In this document: positions 49,934-59,746 of the stretch, piece after piece
Position numbering within the stretch: position 1 is the first letter of the stretch
How the letters are laid out: each line of letters opens with the position of its first letter
Origin: Thermoplasmatales archaeon
GTDB taxonomy: Archaea; Thermoplasmatota; Thermoplasmata; Thermoplasmatales; Thermoplasmataceae
Assembly: GCA_027366585.1 (NCBI GenBank)
Contig: DAHXNF010000010.1
Span: 62,001 to 126,000, forward strand
DNA: 64,000 nt
Reading direction: 5' to 3'
Made by a program: the position numbers and the translations under genes
Notes under the pieces: model-generated
Databases searched by the model: none
What the model saw: only the letters and a program-made list of their open reading frames with translations
Told to the model about the DNA's origin: nothing

Positions 49934-51532
49934 GTGATTGTTCTAGGAATTGAGGGAACAGCCCATACGATAGGCGCAGGAATCGTGGACGGAAACAGGG
50001 TACTGTCCAGCGAGACCTCAACCTATCTGCCCGCCAAAGGTGGTATTCACCCAAGGGAAGCAGCAATCCACCATGCCGAGTTTGTAGCTCCAGTTATACA
50101 GAAGGCACTGGATGGCGCGGGCATCACGATGCGAAATGTGGATCTTGTAGCCTTTTCCATTGGCCCAGGGCTCGGGCCATGTCTCAGGGTCGCAGCTACA
50201 GCAGCGAGAACGCTTTCCCTCAGGCATAAGATACCAATAATTGGTGTAAATCACCCTCTGGGTCACATCGAGATTGGCAGGATGCTCTCTGGGGCTCAGG
50301 ATCCGGTTATGCTCTATGTATCCGGAGGGAATACACAGGTCATTGCACATATGCAGGGCAGGTACCGTGTATTCGGCGAAACGATAGACATCGGGCTAGG
50401 AAACATGCTGGACAAGATTGCAAGAGATCTTGGGTTTCCATTCCCAGGAGGACCGAGGATCGAGATTCTTGCAGCATCAGGACGCAAACTTCTTGATCTT
50501 CCGTACTCGGTGATGGGAATGGACACGTCGTTTTCGGGCATCTACACTGCAGCTAAGAGATATCTGGAGCTTGGAGAGTCCGTGGAGGACATATGCTTCA
50601 GCATGCAGGAAACGGCGTTTGCGATGCTCGTAGAGGTAACTGAAAGGGCGCTGGATTATCTTGGCAAGAGCGAGGTACTGCTTGCCGGCGGTGTTGCTAG
50701 GAACACGCGCCTTAGGGAAATGATTAGCAGCATGAGTGAGGAGAATGGCTGCCAAGCTTATCTGACGAATCCTGAGTACTGCATGGACAACGGTGCAATG
50801 ATCGCAAGAGCCGGGCAACTGATGTATGAGTCTGGGCAGAGACAGAAAATGGAAGATACAGCAGTGATACAGAGCTACAGGATAGACCAGGTTGAGGCGG
50901 ACTGGGTTGATTCAGTGAGCAGGCCCAGGCCAATGCAGGGGGCAGAAGCGATTATCAGTAGATCGAGATATTTCGGCAGGGATGCAGTCATGAAGAAACG
51001 TATTGGCAAAGGATACCGGAATCCAGGACTGGATTTCCGGATCAGGACAACAAGATTGAGGAATGAAGTCTCGGTAGCATGCAGGTTGCATGAACTCGGC
51101 GTAGACACTCCTGTTATCTATTCTGTAAGGCCTGAAGCGGGAGAAATAATCATGGCGAGACTCAACGGAAAGAGCCTGAGGGATGCAATCCTCTCGGGTG
51201 ACGGGAGCATCTCCATGATTGACAGCCTTGGTTTAATCGTTGCAGCGATGCATTCTAACCTGGTTGCGCATGGAGATCTTACAACTAGCAACCTGATGGT
51301 GGACAAACAGGGCCGCATATACTTCATTGACGCAAGCATGGGGAGTTTCCCTGCCGAGACCGAGGCGCTTTCACAGGATCTTTTCCTGCTGAAGGAGTCG
51401 CTCTCAAGCATGCATGGAGATCGGCCAGGTTTATGGCAGACGTTTCTTGAATCATACCGAAAGAGCCTTCCCGGATCCGATAAAATCATCTCCACTCTCC
51501 GAACAATTGAGGCGAGAAGGAGATATGTATGA
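49934..51532 (+). CDS. Kae1-Bud32 fusion (KEOPS tRNA t6A ATPase plus kinase)
   Basis: LGIEGTAHTIGAGI...HPREAAIHHA...VNHPLGHIEIGRM...YVSGGNTQV (Kae1), then HGDLTTSNLMV...YFIDASMGSF (Bud32); GTG start. Confidence 0.96.
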   Translation: MIVLGIEGTAHTIGAGIVDGNRVLSSETSTYLPAKGGIHPREAAIHHAEFVAPVIQKALDGAGITMRNVDLVAFSIGPGLGPCLRVAATAARTLSLRHKIPIIGVNHPLGHIEIGRMLSGAQDPVMLYVSGGNTQVIAHMQGRYRVFGETIDIGLGNMLDKIARDLGFPFPGGPRIEILAASGRKLLDLPYSVMGMDTSFSGIYTAAKRYLELGESVEDICFSMQETAFAMLVEVTERALDYLGKSEVLLAGGVARNTRLREMISSMSEENGCQAYLTNPEYCMDNGAMIARAGQLMYESGQRQKMEDTAVIQSYRIDQVEADWVDSVSRPRPMQGAEAIISRSRYFGRDAVMKKRIGKGYRNPGLDFRIRTTRLRNEVSVACRLHELGVDTPVIYSVRPEAGEIIMARLNGKSLRDAILSGDGSISMIDSLGLIVAAMHSNLVAHGDLTTSNLMVDKQGRIYFIDASMGSFPAETEALSQDLFLLKESLSSMHGDRPGLWQTFLESYRKSLPGSDKIISTLRTIEARRRYV

Positions 51533-52077
51533 TCCTGGTAACAAGCAACAGGCATAAGTTTGTCGAGATATCGAACCTTTTTGTAAAGGCCGGTATCCAG
51601 CTTGAATGGGTGCAGAAGAAATATGAGGAGATCCAGGAGGATACAACCGAGATGATATCTTACCGTAGCTGCGCTGTAGTAAGGAAGGAATTAAAGGACG
51701 ATTTCTTCCTGGAAGATACGGGTCTTTACGTCCCTTCGTTGCATGGTTTTCCTGGCCCCTATTCCTCATACGTGAATACTACCATAGGCTACGAGGGCCT
51801 GCAAAAGCTTGTTGCCGGAAAGGAAAGTTCAGCTTATTTCAAGACCGTAGTCTCCCTGAGCATTGGTGACAGGATAATCCAGTTTGGAGGCATTCTGAGA
51901 GGAAGAATATCATCGGAAGCCGCAGGTTCTGGTGGTTTTGGCTTCGATCCTGTCTTCGTGCCGGACGGCCAGAACCTGACGTTGGCAGAAATGGACGTTG
52001 TATCGAAGAACCGCTTTTCCCACCGTTCAAGAGCCGTGGCATCGATGCTGGGTTATCTCCTTGCTTCTCAAGAATAG
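51529..52077 (+). CDS. XTP/dITP pyrophosphatase (RdgB/HAM1 family)
   Basis: LVTSNRHKFVEI, FLEDTGLYVPSLHGFPGPYSSYV, GFGFDPVFVPDG, KNRFSHRSRA. Confidence 0.94.
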   Translation: MILVTSNRHKFVEISNLFVKAGIQLEWVQKKYEEIQEDTTEMISYRSCAVVRKELKDDFFLEDTGLYVPSLHGFPGPYSSYVNTTIGYEGLQKLVAGKESSAYFKTVVSLSIGDRIIQFGGILRGRISSEAAGSGGFGFDPVFVPDGQNLTLAEMDVVSKNRFSHRSRAVASMLGYLLASQE

Positions 52078-52332
52078 AAAAAATGGCGCGTATCTTTTCC
52101 CTCTTCTACTGAGCGGGTCAGTATTTGCATTCCAATAAGGACAAAGGACTTCCAAGCATTCTAGAAAGATTGTTCAGGTTTGAACATCACGTATAGCTGA
52201 ATTTACCGGGTATTTCGATTTGCTTTAATTTTGGTTGATATTACCACAGGTAATAATTAATACAGGAAGCACATTTTATAGGATCCGCTAACAAAATTTT
52301 TAATATGCTTCTTAAATAAGCGGAGGAATAAA

Positions 52333-53529
52333 ATGGTAAAAAACATTTCAATTGAGCAGCTTAACAGGGTACCGACGCACAAGAGTAACGTTGAAATTGT
52401 TGAGAGAAAAGGATTGGGCCATCCGGATAGTATTTGCGATGGAATTGCGGAGGCCGTGAGCAGGGAACTCAGCAAGTATTACCTTAAGGAATACGGAAGA
52501 GTGCTTCACCACAACACGGATCAGCTTGAAGCCGTTGGTGGACAGTCAAGGCCTAAGTATGGTGGCGGAAAGATAATTGAGCCGAGTTACATAATACTGA
52601 GCGGAAGAGCGACCTCTCAGGTGGATGGGGAAAGCATTCCAGTGAAGTCGATTGCAATTGGAGCCACCAAGAATTATATGAAGACTAATTTCAAGCACCT
52701 CAATATTGACACTGATGTGATAATAGACTCCATGATTGGGCATGGATCGATTGATTTGATGGGTATATTCGACACAGGAAAGCTGAAGGCAAATGATACG
52801 TCGTTCGGGGTGGGTTTTGCCCCATTTTCCGATACCGAAAATCTCGTTCTTTCGACCGAGAAATATATTAACGGAAGCCTGAAGAAGACACTGCCTGCGG
52901 TCGGTTACGATGTTAAGGTAATGGGCTTCAGGGAGAAGGATACCATCAACCTGACAGTTGCTGCAGCTTTTGTTGACAGCTATGTTAAGGATCACCATGA
53001 GTACATGAATATCAAGGAAGAGCTCAAGTCAAAGGTTATGGACAATGCTTTAAAGTTGACTGACAAGAAGGTTCAGGTTTTCGTCAACACCGGTGATTCC
53101 GAAGCCGATCATGTTGAGTACCTTACGGTGACTGGGCTTTCCCTTGAGAATGGCGACGACGGATCAGTAGGCAGGGGAAACAGGGTCAACGGACTTATTA
53201 CACCTTACAGGGCTATGAGCATGGAAGCCGCGGCAGGAAAGAACCCGGTTACGCATGTGGGGAAGCTTTACAACGTACTGGCAAACATGATTGCCAACGA
53301 CGTGGTGAAGGAAGCCGACGGCGACATAGAGGAAGTCCTTGTCAGGATAGTTTCACAGATCGGGAGGGAAATCTCGGATCCTCACATGGCAAGCGTTCAG
53401 GCAATTTATGCCAGTGGAGTGCAGGCATCAAAATATGAGGCCAAGATCAGGTCCATAGTGGACAGTCACCTGAGCAAGGTGTCAGACCTGACAAACCAGT
53501 TTGTGGAAGGTAAACTCTCGGTCTTCTGA
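52333..53529 (+). CDS. mat: Archaeal-type S-adenosylmethionine synthetase
   Basis: [61 protein letters not shown]. Confidence 0.96.
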   Translation: MVKNISIEQLNRVPTHKSNVEIVERKGLGHPDSICDGIAEAVSRELSKYYLKEYGRVLHHNTDQLEAVGGQSRPKYGGGKIIEPSYIILSGRATSQVDGESIPVKSIAIGATKNYMKTNFKHLNIDTDVIIDSMIGHGSIDLMGIFDTGKLKANDTSFGVGFAPFSDTENLVLSTEKYINGSLKKTLPAVGYDVKVMGFREKDTINLTVAAAFVDSYVKDHHEYMNIKEELKSKVMDNALKLTDKKVQVFVNTGDSEADHVEYLTVTGLSLENGDDGSVGRGNRVNGLITPYRAMSMEAAAGKNPVTHVGKLYNVLANMIANDVVKEADGDIEEVLVRIVSQIGREISDPHMASVQAIYASGVQASKYEAKIRSIVDSHLSKVSDLTNQFVEGKLSVF

Positions 53530-53535
53530 GTGCAC

Positions 53536-53811
53536 ATGGCTGAACGGATTGCGAAAAGAGTTATTTTTTCGGGTCACGTTCAGGGTGTTTTCTTCAGGAG
53601 GCAGACGAAGGATGCTGCGGACAGCGCTGGTATTACGGGCTGGGTTCGCAACCTTCCGGACGGAACTGTTGAGGCGCTGTTCTGCGGTGATGAACAGTCT
53701 GTCTTCAGGCTAATTGATTTCTGCGCGAATGAGCTGAGAAGGAGTGACGTTACCTCGTACATGGTTAATGACGCTGAGTGCACGCAGGCAAAGGACTTTA
53801 CTATCCAGTAA
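53536..53811 (+). CDS. Acylphosphatase
   Basis: KRVIFSGHVQGVFFRRQTKDAADSAGITGWVRNLPDGTVEALFCGDE. Confidence 0.94.
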   Translation: MAERIAKRVIFSGHVQGVFFRRQTKDAADSAGITGWVRNLPDGTVEALFCGDEQSVFRLIDFCANELRRSDVTSYMVNDAECTQAKDFTIQ

Positions 53812-53812
53812 G

Positions 53813-55042
53813 CTACGTGAATACCTCGAAGTCGTAGCCTACTTCCTTCAATTTTTCAAAAAGCGCCGCTGCATGCTTTGAGCCCCGGACGTTGACAGTG
53901 AACATAATGCTCTGGAACCCGATTGGCGTGGTTTCGTCCAGGTTATCGACCTCTGCATGGTAGATGTTGCCGCCGGCTTCAGAGATTGCCATTGCAATCC
54001 TATATAGTGTTCCCGGTTTGTCGGGAATCTTGAAACCAATACGGACCAGCTTGGATTCGTGCTCAAGTGACTTGTAGATTATCTTGGAAAGGAGGAGGAG
54101 GTTCGTGTTGCCTCCCGAGATTACGATGACAGTCTTCTTCCCAGAAATGTCCAGTTTTCCCTCGAGGATTGCAGCGAGGCCGGCGGCACCGGCAGGCTCG
54201 ACCAGTATCTTGTTGTGCTCCAGGAGGTGATAGAGGGCGAGAGCGATGGTCTCATCCGAAACGGTGATTACATGATCCACGTACTTCTGTATCATGGATA
54301 GTGTGATGTCTCCCGGGCGCCGTATGGCAATACCGTCTGCTATTGTCTGCCCGGTAACATGCTCGACTATGCTGCCCGAGTCCACTGAAGCACGGACAGA
54401 ATCGAATTTCTCTGACTGGACCCCAATGACCCTGATGTTGGGATTAATCGTCTTGGCAGCCATAGCTATTCCCGAGATCAGGCCGCCACCGCCAACAGGA
54501 ACCACAATCATGTCTGCATCCGGCAGGTCCTCCATTATTTCAAGGCCAATAGTCCCCTGACCGGCTATGATCCACCTATCATTGAATCCCTCGATAAATG
54601 TCCTGTTCTCGTCAACTGCAACCTTGAGTGCATGATCCCTCGCCTCCGCGTAATCTGAACCGAAGAGATCGATCTGCGCCCCGTATCGCTCGACTGCGTT
54701 AATCTTTGCAGGAGTGGTAAACTTGGGCATTACAATCTTGCAGTTGATCTTGCTTATCTTCGAGGCAAGCGCCACGCCCTGTGCATGGTTCCCGGCGCTG
54801 ACTGCTATTACGCCCGCCTTCTTCTCCTCCGCAGTCAGCTTCGATATCTTGAAAAGCGCACCCCTGATCTTGAATGAACCAGTCTTCTGCAGATTCTCAA
54901 GCTTGTAAAATACGGACCCTCCGAATGTTTTTCCCATTGTTTCTGAGGAGTCCACAGGAGACCTGTTTATCTTTCCTTTGAGAAATTTTGCGGCCTCAAG
55001 TATGTCTTCAAATGCCGGCAGCTGAGATGACTCGATCACCAT
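53813..55042 (-). CDS. Threonine dehydratase with C-terminal ACT domain
   Basis: KLENLQKTGSFKIRGA (PLP Lys), SAGNHAQGVA, VPVGGGGLISGIA; C-terminal ACT-like region. Confidence 0.95.
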   Translation of the reverse strand: MVIESSQLPAFEDILEAAKFLKGKINRSPVDSSETMGKTFGGSVFYKLENLQKTGSFKIRGALFKISKLTAEEKKAGVIAVSAGNHAQGVALASKISKINCKIVMPKFTTPAKINAVERYGAQIDLFGSDYAEARDHALKVAVDENRTFIEGFNDRWIIAGQGTIGLEIMEDLPDADMIVVPVGGGGLISGIAMAAKTINPNIRVIGVQSEKFDSVRASVDSGSIVEHVTGQTIADGIAIRRPGDITLSMIQKYVDHVITVSDETIALALYHLLEHNKILVEPAGAAGLAAILEGKLDISGKKTVIVISGGNTNLLLLSKIIYKSLEHESKLVRIGFKIPDKPGTLYRIAMAISEAGGNIYHAEVDNLDETTPIGFQSIMFTVNVRGSKHAAALFEKLKEVGYDFEVFT

Positions 55043-55147
55043 AATATAGACCCTGATTTGCTCTAAGTTATATTCATTTTCGCATAGTGCCGGTCTTATT
55101 GATCTTCAGCCTTTCATCTGTCATAAGGGATAATCTGCTTCTCTTTT

Positions 55148-56155
55148 ATGGCGGATGTCGTTACCATGGGCATGAAGTTTGCAGTAATAGGGCTAGGTAA
55201 CCACGCAATAAAGAGGGTCATGCCTGCCATCAGGATGTCTGGAAACAGCATAAATAGTGTTTATAGCAGGAGCCCTGAAAAGGCAAGCAGGATCGCAAAA
55301 GACTTTGGCGGCGAGCCCTATCAAAGCTACGACCGCATGCTTTCAGGTGACTGTGATGCAGTATACATCGCGTCTCCGAACAGCCTGCATTACAGCAATG
55401 CCATGGCTGCGCTTGAGCATGGAAAGCATGTCCTCATGGAGAAGCCTATGACTCTCGATTATGAGGAGGCGAAGAACCTTGTGGAGAAGGCGGAGGAAAA
55501 CAACCTTTCGCTGGCTGTTGGCTTCCACCTGCGTCTCCACCCGGCGGTAGAGGAGATTAAAAAGCACATCCGGGACGGTGATATTGGCGATGTAACCGCG
55601 ATTGATGCCAGCTGGGGAGGTTTCAGCCCTTCAAGCCGCACCAATACAGAGGAATCTGATAGCAGGTGGTGGGGCGAGGAATCCATGGTTGGTGGCGGGT
55701 CCATAATGGGCACCGGAGTTCACGTAATGGATACACTGAACAATGTCATGGGGTTCCATCCGGATCGCATTTCGAGCTTCAGAGACCCCAGGGCGGAGTT
55801 AATAGACGCTACATCGTCCATCCTGCTGAATTATGGGGCCACAATTGCTCATGCAGTCTCTTCCCGAAGGATGTTCCTCCCGGATAACTCACTGAGGATA
55901 ATGGGCACTGAGGGGGCCATTGTCTGCACTGATCTCTTCTCCACGCAGATCAAGAGTTCGCTCAACGTCAATGGAAAGACGAAGAGGTTCCAGTCAGGTA
56001 ACATATACCGGAAGGAAGTTGATTCCTTCGTCGATCTTGTGAATGAAAAGAGGTCACTGATCGCAAAGGGAATCGATGGATCCATTGTTGTTAAGATGAC
56101 TGAGCTTGCGATCCGATCGGACATGGAAGGAAGGGCTTTCCCGATTGACCTCTGA
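55148..56155 (+). CDS. Gfo/Idh/MocA-family oxidoreductase
   Basis: FAVIGLGNHAIKRVMPAI, VYIASPNSLHYSNAMAALEHGKHVLMEKPM; likely start at internal ATG (MGMKFAVIG). Confidence 0.92.
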   Translation: MADVVTMGMKFAVIGLGNHAIKRVMPAIRMSGNSINSVYSRSPEKASRIAKDFGGEPYQSYDRMLSGDCDAVYIASPNSLHYSNAMAALEHGKHVLMEKPMTLDYEEAKNLVEKAEENNLSLAVGFHLRLHPAVEEIKKHIRDGDIGDVTAIDASWGGFSPSSRTNTEESDSRWWGEESMVGGGSIMGTGVHVMDTLNNVMGFHPDRISSFRDPRAELIDATSSILLNYGATIAHAVSSRRMFLPDNSLRIMGTEGAIVCTDLFSTQIKSSLNVNGKTKRFQSGNIYRKEVDSFVDLVNEKRSLIAKGIDGSIVVKMTELAIRSDMEGRAFPIDL

Positions 56156-56263
56156 TCTCCAGCATCAAGAAAAGAAGAAAACTACTGCATTGCTGGATCC
56201 ACTCTCCGCACATGATTGAGTGCAGTTCGTGCGGGCCCGCATAGAAGATATTAAGATTACGGT

Positions 56264-56965
56264 ATGCTTCCCAGCATTATGACTACCTCCACATCGACTG
56301 TAACCAGTGAATATTGCTCGGAAGTCCTATTTGTGATAAAGGATTTCAGGACAGACATGCTGCTTTACAGGGAACGTGCAGCCCTCCTTCTTCCCGATAA
56401 GGATCAGAGGAACTCATTCATCATATCTCACGACGGCAATGAGGTCCGTTTCTTCATCAAGAGCACCACACTGGCCGGACTTTCATACATGAAGGCATTT
56501 TTCAGTAAGCTTTACTTGTGCAACTTTGAAAGACAGGATCCGCCTCAAATTGACGCCTTAAGAATACTTGTAATTCGCCCATCACTACGGAACTTCAGGG
56601 GAAAACAGAAATACAGCGCAGGTTTTGTCAGAACCCTGACCCAGGGACTGGCCTCGGTCAGGGATCTCAACTACCAAGCCGAGGTAATAATCGAGACTTC
56701 CCGGCCTGTTTCTGCAAGAAGAAGAAATTACGGTTTTTCGATCAGGATCCAGCTATCAGGCGATCCGATAAATTTTGATCCCGCTATCTCTGTGATAAGG
56801 GAATCTCTCAGGCAGATGAGAGAAGACCATGGCCTCGTTCTCAAGCTTAACGAAAGTAAGAAATTCAGGCTGCTAAGGAACCTACTTAAGGATCCATTCC
56901 AGCTGTCCAGCGTTGTCAGGATACCTGAGGATGAAAGCCTTGTTCCATCCTCTCCTGCATCATGA
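56264..56965 (+). CDS. Uncharacterised two-part protein; N-terminal part possibly Pcc1-like
   Basis: Single long ORF; N-terminal ALLLPDKDQRNSFIISHDGNEVRFFIKSTTLAGLSYMKAFFSKL; no firm family. Confidence 0.6.
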   Translation: MLPSIMTTSTSTVTSEYCSEVLFVIKDFRTDMLLYRERAALLLPDKDQRNSFIISHDGNEVRFFIKSTTLAGLSYMKAFFSKLYLCNFERQDPPQIDALRILVIRPSLRNFRGKQKYSAGFVRTLTQGLASVRDLNYQAEVIIETSRPVSARRRNYGFSIRIQLSGDPINFDPAISVIRESLRQMREDHGLVLKLNESKKFRLLRNLLKDPFQLSSVVRIPEDESLVPSSPAS

Positions 56966-57853
56966 TTCCTGCTTTATCCCGTAGTACTGGTAAAATCCTC
57001 CCTTGCTTCCCTTCTTGTTCCCCAGGTAACCGGATAGTACGAGCTTTTTCAGCAAAGTAGGCGCTGCGTAGTCAGACCTCTTCGTCTCCTCGTACATATA
57101 TTCGGCGACATGAAGCATGGTATCAAGGCCGATAAAGTCTGAGAGCTCGAACGGGCCCATAGGAAAGCCGAAGGCAAGCTTGGACATCTTATCTATCTCA
57201 GCGATACCTGCAACTCCTGATTCGAACATCCTGTAAGATTCCATTAGCCAGCTGTTAAGGAACCTGGTTGTAAAGAATCCAGGTCCGTCGTTCACGAGTA
57301 TCGGGACCTTTCCCGCTGACTCGGATATTTGCACAACCGTCCTAATTGCTTCTTCCGTGGTTTCAGGGCCCTTGACCACTTCCACCAGCTTCATTACCTG
57401 AGGTGGGTTGAACCAGTGCATCCCAACGAAGTTCTTCCCCCTAGTGGTAAAGGAGGAGAGACTGCTAATCATTATTCCTGATGTGTTGGATGCAAACAGT
57501 GCATCTTTCTTCACGATCCCGTCCAGTTTCCTGAAGAGTGCTCCCTTGACCTTTTCATCCTCTGTGATCGCCTCGATGACTAGATCGCAGTCCTTCAGGT
57601 CCTCCTGGTTCACTGTCGTGCTCAACCTGGAGAGCGTCTGATCTGCTTCCTCCTGCTTCATCTTGCCTGAAGAGACGGCACGCTCCAGGCCAAACCTTCC
57701 TGTTCGGATCATCTGCATGCCATTCTTCAGGAAATCCTCAGAGATGTCGTTCATAATCACGCTATATCCGTACCTTGCAAGTGTCTGAGCAATCCCGTGA
57801 CCCATTATTCCTGAGCCAATCACGCCAATTTTCAAGTCTTTCTGAGCCCGCAT
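56960..57853 (-). CDS. 3-hydroxyacyl-CoA dehydrogenase
   Basis: IGVIGSGIMGHGIAQTLARYGYSV, FASNTSGIMISSLSS, GMHWFNPPQVMKLVEVV, GFFTTRFL. Confidence 0.94.
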   Translation of the reverse strand: MRAQKDLKIGVIGSGIMGHGIAQTLARYGYSVIMNDISEDFLKNGMQMIRTGRFGLERAVSSGKMKQEEADQTLSRLSTTVNQEDLKDCDLVIEAITEDEKVKGALFRKLDGIVKKDALFASNTSGIMISSLSSFTTRGKNFVGMHWFNPPQVMKLVEVVKGPETTEEAIRTVVQISESAGKVPILVNDGPGFFTTRFLNSWLMESYRMFESGVAGIAEIDKMSKLAFGFPMGPFELSDFIGLDTMLHVAEYMYEETKRSDYAAPTLLKKLVLSGYLGNKKGSKGGFYQYYGIKQES

Positions 57854-58002
57854 GAGAGGTAAATCATAAGAAGGTTGATAACTGTTGCATCTCATTTGCC
57901 TGATAGCTGAATAAAGAATGAAATCTGTCCTTGATCAGCGTCCAATACCCTATATCTTGCCCTAACATCTTTATGCTCGGCCAAAATATCTCATAGATTG
58001 CT

Positions 58003-59049
58003 ATGTTTTTTAATCCCAGGAAGATGTATCTGTTTGAATGGATAGTTGAGAATGGGAGGAAAGCCAAGTATAACCTCTCGAGGAACAACATGCCAGATTA
58101 TATCGCAAGACAGTCCGGAATAGACTTTTCTTTCGAGACCTACGAGAAGAACCGTGACTCTGCGCAGAAGTTATTCGTTGAAGCGGTATCCAACCTATAT
58201 AATGTTCCTGAAGATTGCGTCACGCCAACCATTTCAGGTTCTGAGGCGATCTTCATTTCGCTCCTCTACATCAGGAGGTTCTCCGGAAGGATCAAGATAT
58301 TCCTTCCTGAGTATGAGCCGATTTTCAATGTCGCGGAGTCGCTGGGCTTTGATGTGGAATATAGGGATTTAAAGGATCTCGACGCTGAGGATCTGGATAT
58401 CCCATTTGGGTGCTCCTTGCCAAATAACCCGATTGGGACTTCCAACCGCTTGTTCCTGGGAGAAGCGGCCCATGACGAGGGACCGCGCCCTATGAGGTAT
58501 TTTGACGAAACGTTCGCGGAATTCAGGAAAAAGAAGGGTACCACGGTGTTCCATGAAAACAGATCAATAATAGCATCGTCCACGATGGTAAAGTATTACG
58601 GCCTATCCGACCTGAAGGTGGGTTGGATCCTTGCGGATTCTTCGCTTAAGGAGCACTTGGTGAATACAATGAATGGGGTAACCCCGTCCATACCGCCTTA
58701 TTCCCTCTGGATATCCTATCAGGCGATGAAGGAAAAGCCTTATTTCGATAAGGAAGTGGAGGAACTGGTCAAGACAAATACCGAGATCGTTGGAAAATTC
58801 ATCAACAGTACCCCTGGACTTGAATGGGAGGAACCGGACGGAACCCCATTCGGGTTCGTACATGTCAAGACAAGGAACTCGAAGGAACTCTGCCAGGATA
58901 TACTTGAGAAGACGGGGGTACTCGTCGGTCCGGGAAAATACTTCGGCGACGATTCAGGCTTCAGGCTGTGCTTCACCTTACCACCAGAAGACCTTTCCAT
59001 GGGGCTCAAGGATCTTGGAGATTACTTCAGGATGCACATGAAAAACTGA
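58003..59049 (+). CDS. Fold-type I (class I/II, HisC-like) aminotransferase
   Basis: NNPIGTSN, YFDETFAEF, SSTMVKYYGLSDLKVGWI (PLP Lys), GFRLCF. Confidence 0.88.
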   Translation: MFFNPRKMYLFEWIVENGRKAKYNLSRNNMPDYIARQSGIDFSFETYEKNRDSAQKLFVEAVSNLYNVPEDCVTPTISGSEAIFISLLYIRRFSGRIKIFLPEYEPIFNVAESLGFDVEYRDLKDLDAEDLDIPFGCSLPNNPIGTSNRLFLGEAAHDEGPRPMRYFDETFAEFRKKKGTTVFHENRSIIASSTMVKYYGLSDLKVGWILADSSLKEHLVNTMNGVTPSIPPYSLWISYQAMKEKPYFDKEVEELVKTNTEIVGKFINSTPGLEWEEPDGTPFGFVHVKTRNSKELCQDILEKTGVLVGPGKYFGDDSGFRLCFTLPPEDLSMGLKDLGDYFRMHMKN

Positions 59050-59077
59050 GCTTCACTGACAGTAGAATTATTGTCGT

Positions 59078-59386
59078 TCATTCTCTTTTCTGTATTATCA
59101 GCTTGAGTCCGTCTACATCCTTAACTACCGCCTTGTCCCCAGGCTCAAGTTTCTCTTCTTTATCAAATGGAGCGGCGGCCCAAACCTGTGAATCTACAAG
59201 CACCTCTATCCTATCAGGATTGACGGATTTAACAGTGCAGCGCCTCCCTAGCATGCTCTCAACTCCCGTGAATCCGGAAGCACCGAACGGGTACCTGGTA
59301 AGAAGCCTTCCAAGCCATGCCCCGATAAAAAGACTACCGACCGTGTCCAGTACAACGATGAGGATAAGTATTGTCTCACTTGGCAC
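59078..59386 (-). CDS. NfeD-like membrane-anchored OB-fold protein
   Basis: Short TM then GRRCTVKSVNPDRIEVLVDSQVWAA...LEPGDKAVVKDVDGLKLIIQ. Confidence 0.72.
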   Translation of the reverse strand: MPSETILILIVVLDTVGSLFIGAWLGRLLTRYPFGASGFTGVESMLGRRCTVKSVNPDRIEVLVDSQVWAAAPFDKEEKLEPGDKAVVKDVDGLKLIIQKRE

Positions 59387-59548
59387 ATCTCTTTATTATT
59401 TTTCAGGATATATGATTGTTGATTTTTAAGGCAACTTACTTCTTTCGCATGCTTAATGCATTACGAATATCTATTGTGGTGCCCCAAACGCTGAATTCCA
59501 TATTTCCAATCTCTGTGAAACAAAATGTTGAAGATTTCAATGTGAACT

Positions 59549-59740
59549 GTGAATAATGCAAGACTGATTCTCTTGCATGTTGGTAAGAATGAACCCACCC
59601 TGCACACTATACTAAGAAAGGATGAAAATAGCAGGTGGGATGTTCCTTTCAAGTTCTTGCAGCACCCCGTGAACCCGTACTTTGGAGTGAAAAAGGGAAG
59701 TTATAAGATCCGTTATGATTTGTTTGACCAATACAGGTGA
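59549..59740 (+). CDS. Hypothetical small protein
   Basis: 63-aa ORF, convergent with ATPase subunit I gene; no recognised motif. Confidence 0.25.
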   Translation: MNNARLILLHVGKNEPTLHTILRKDENSRWDVPFKFLQHPVNPYFGVKKGSYKIRYDLFDQYR

Positions 59741-59746
59741 AACAGC

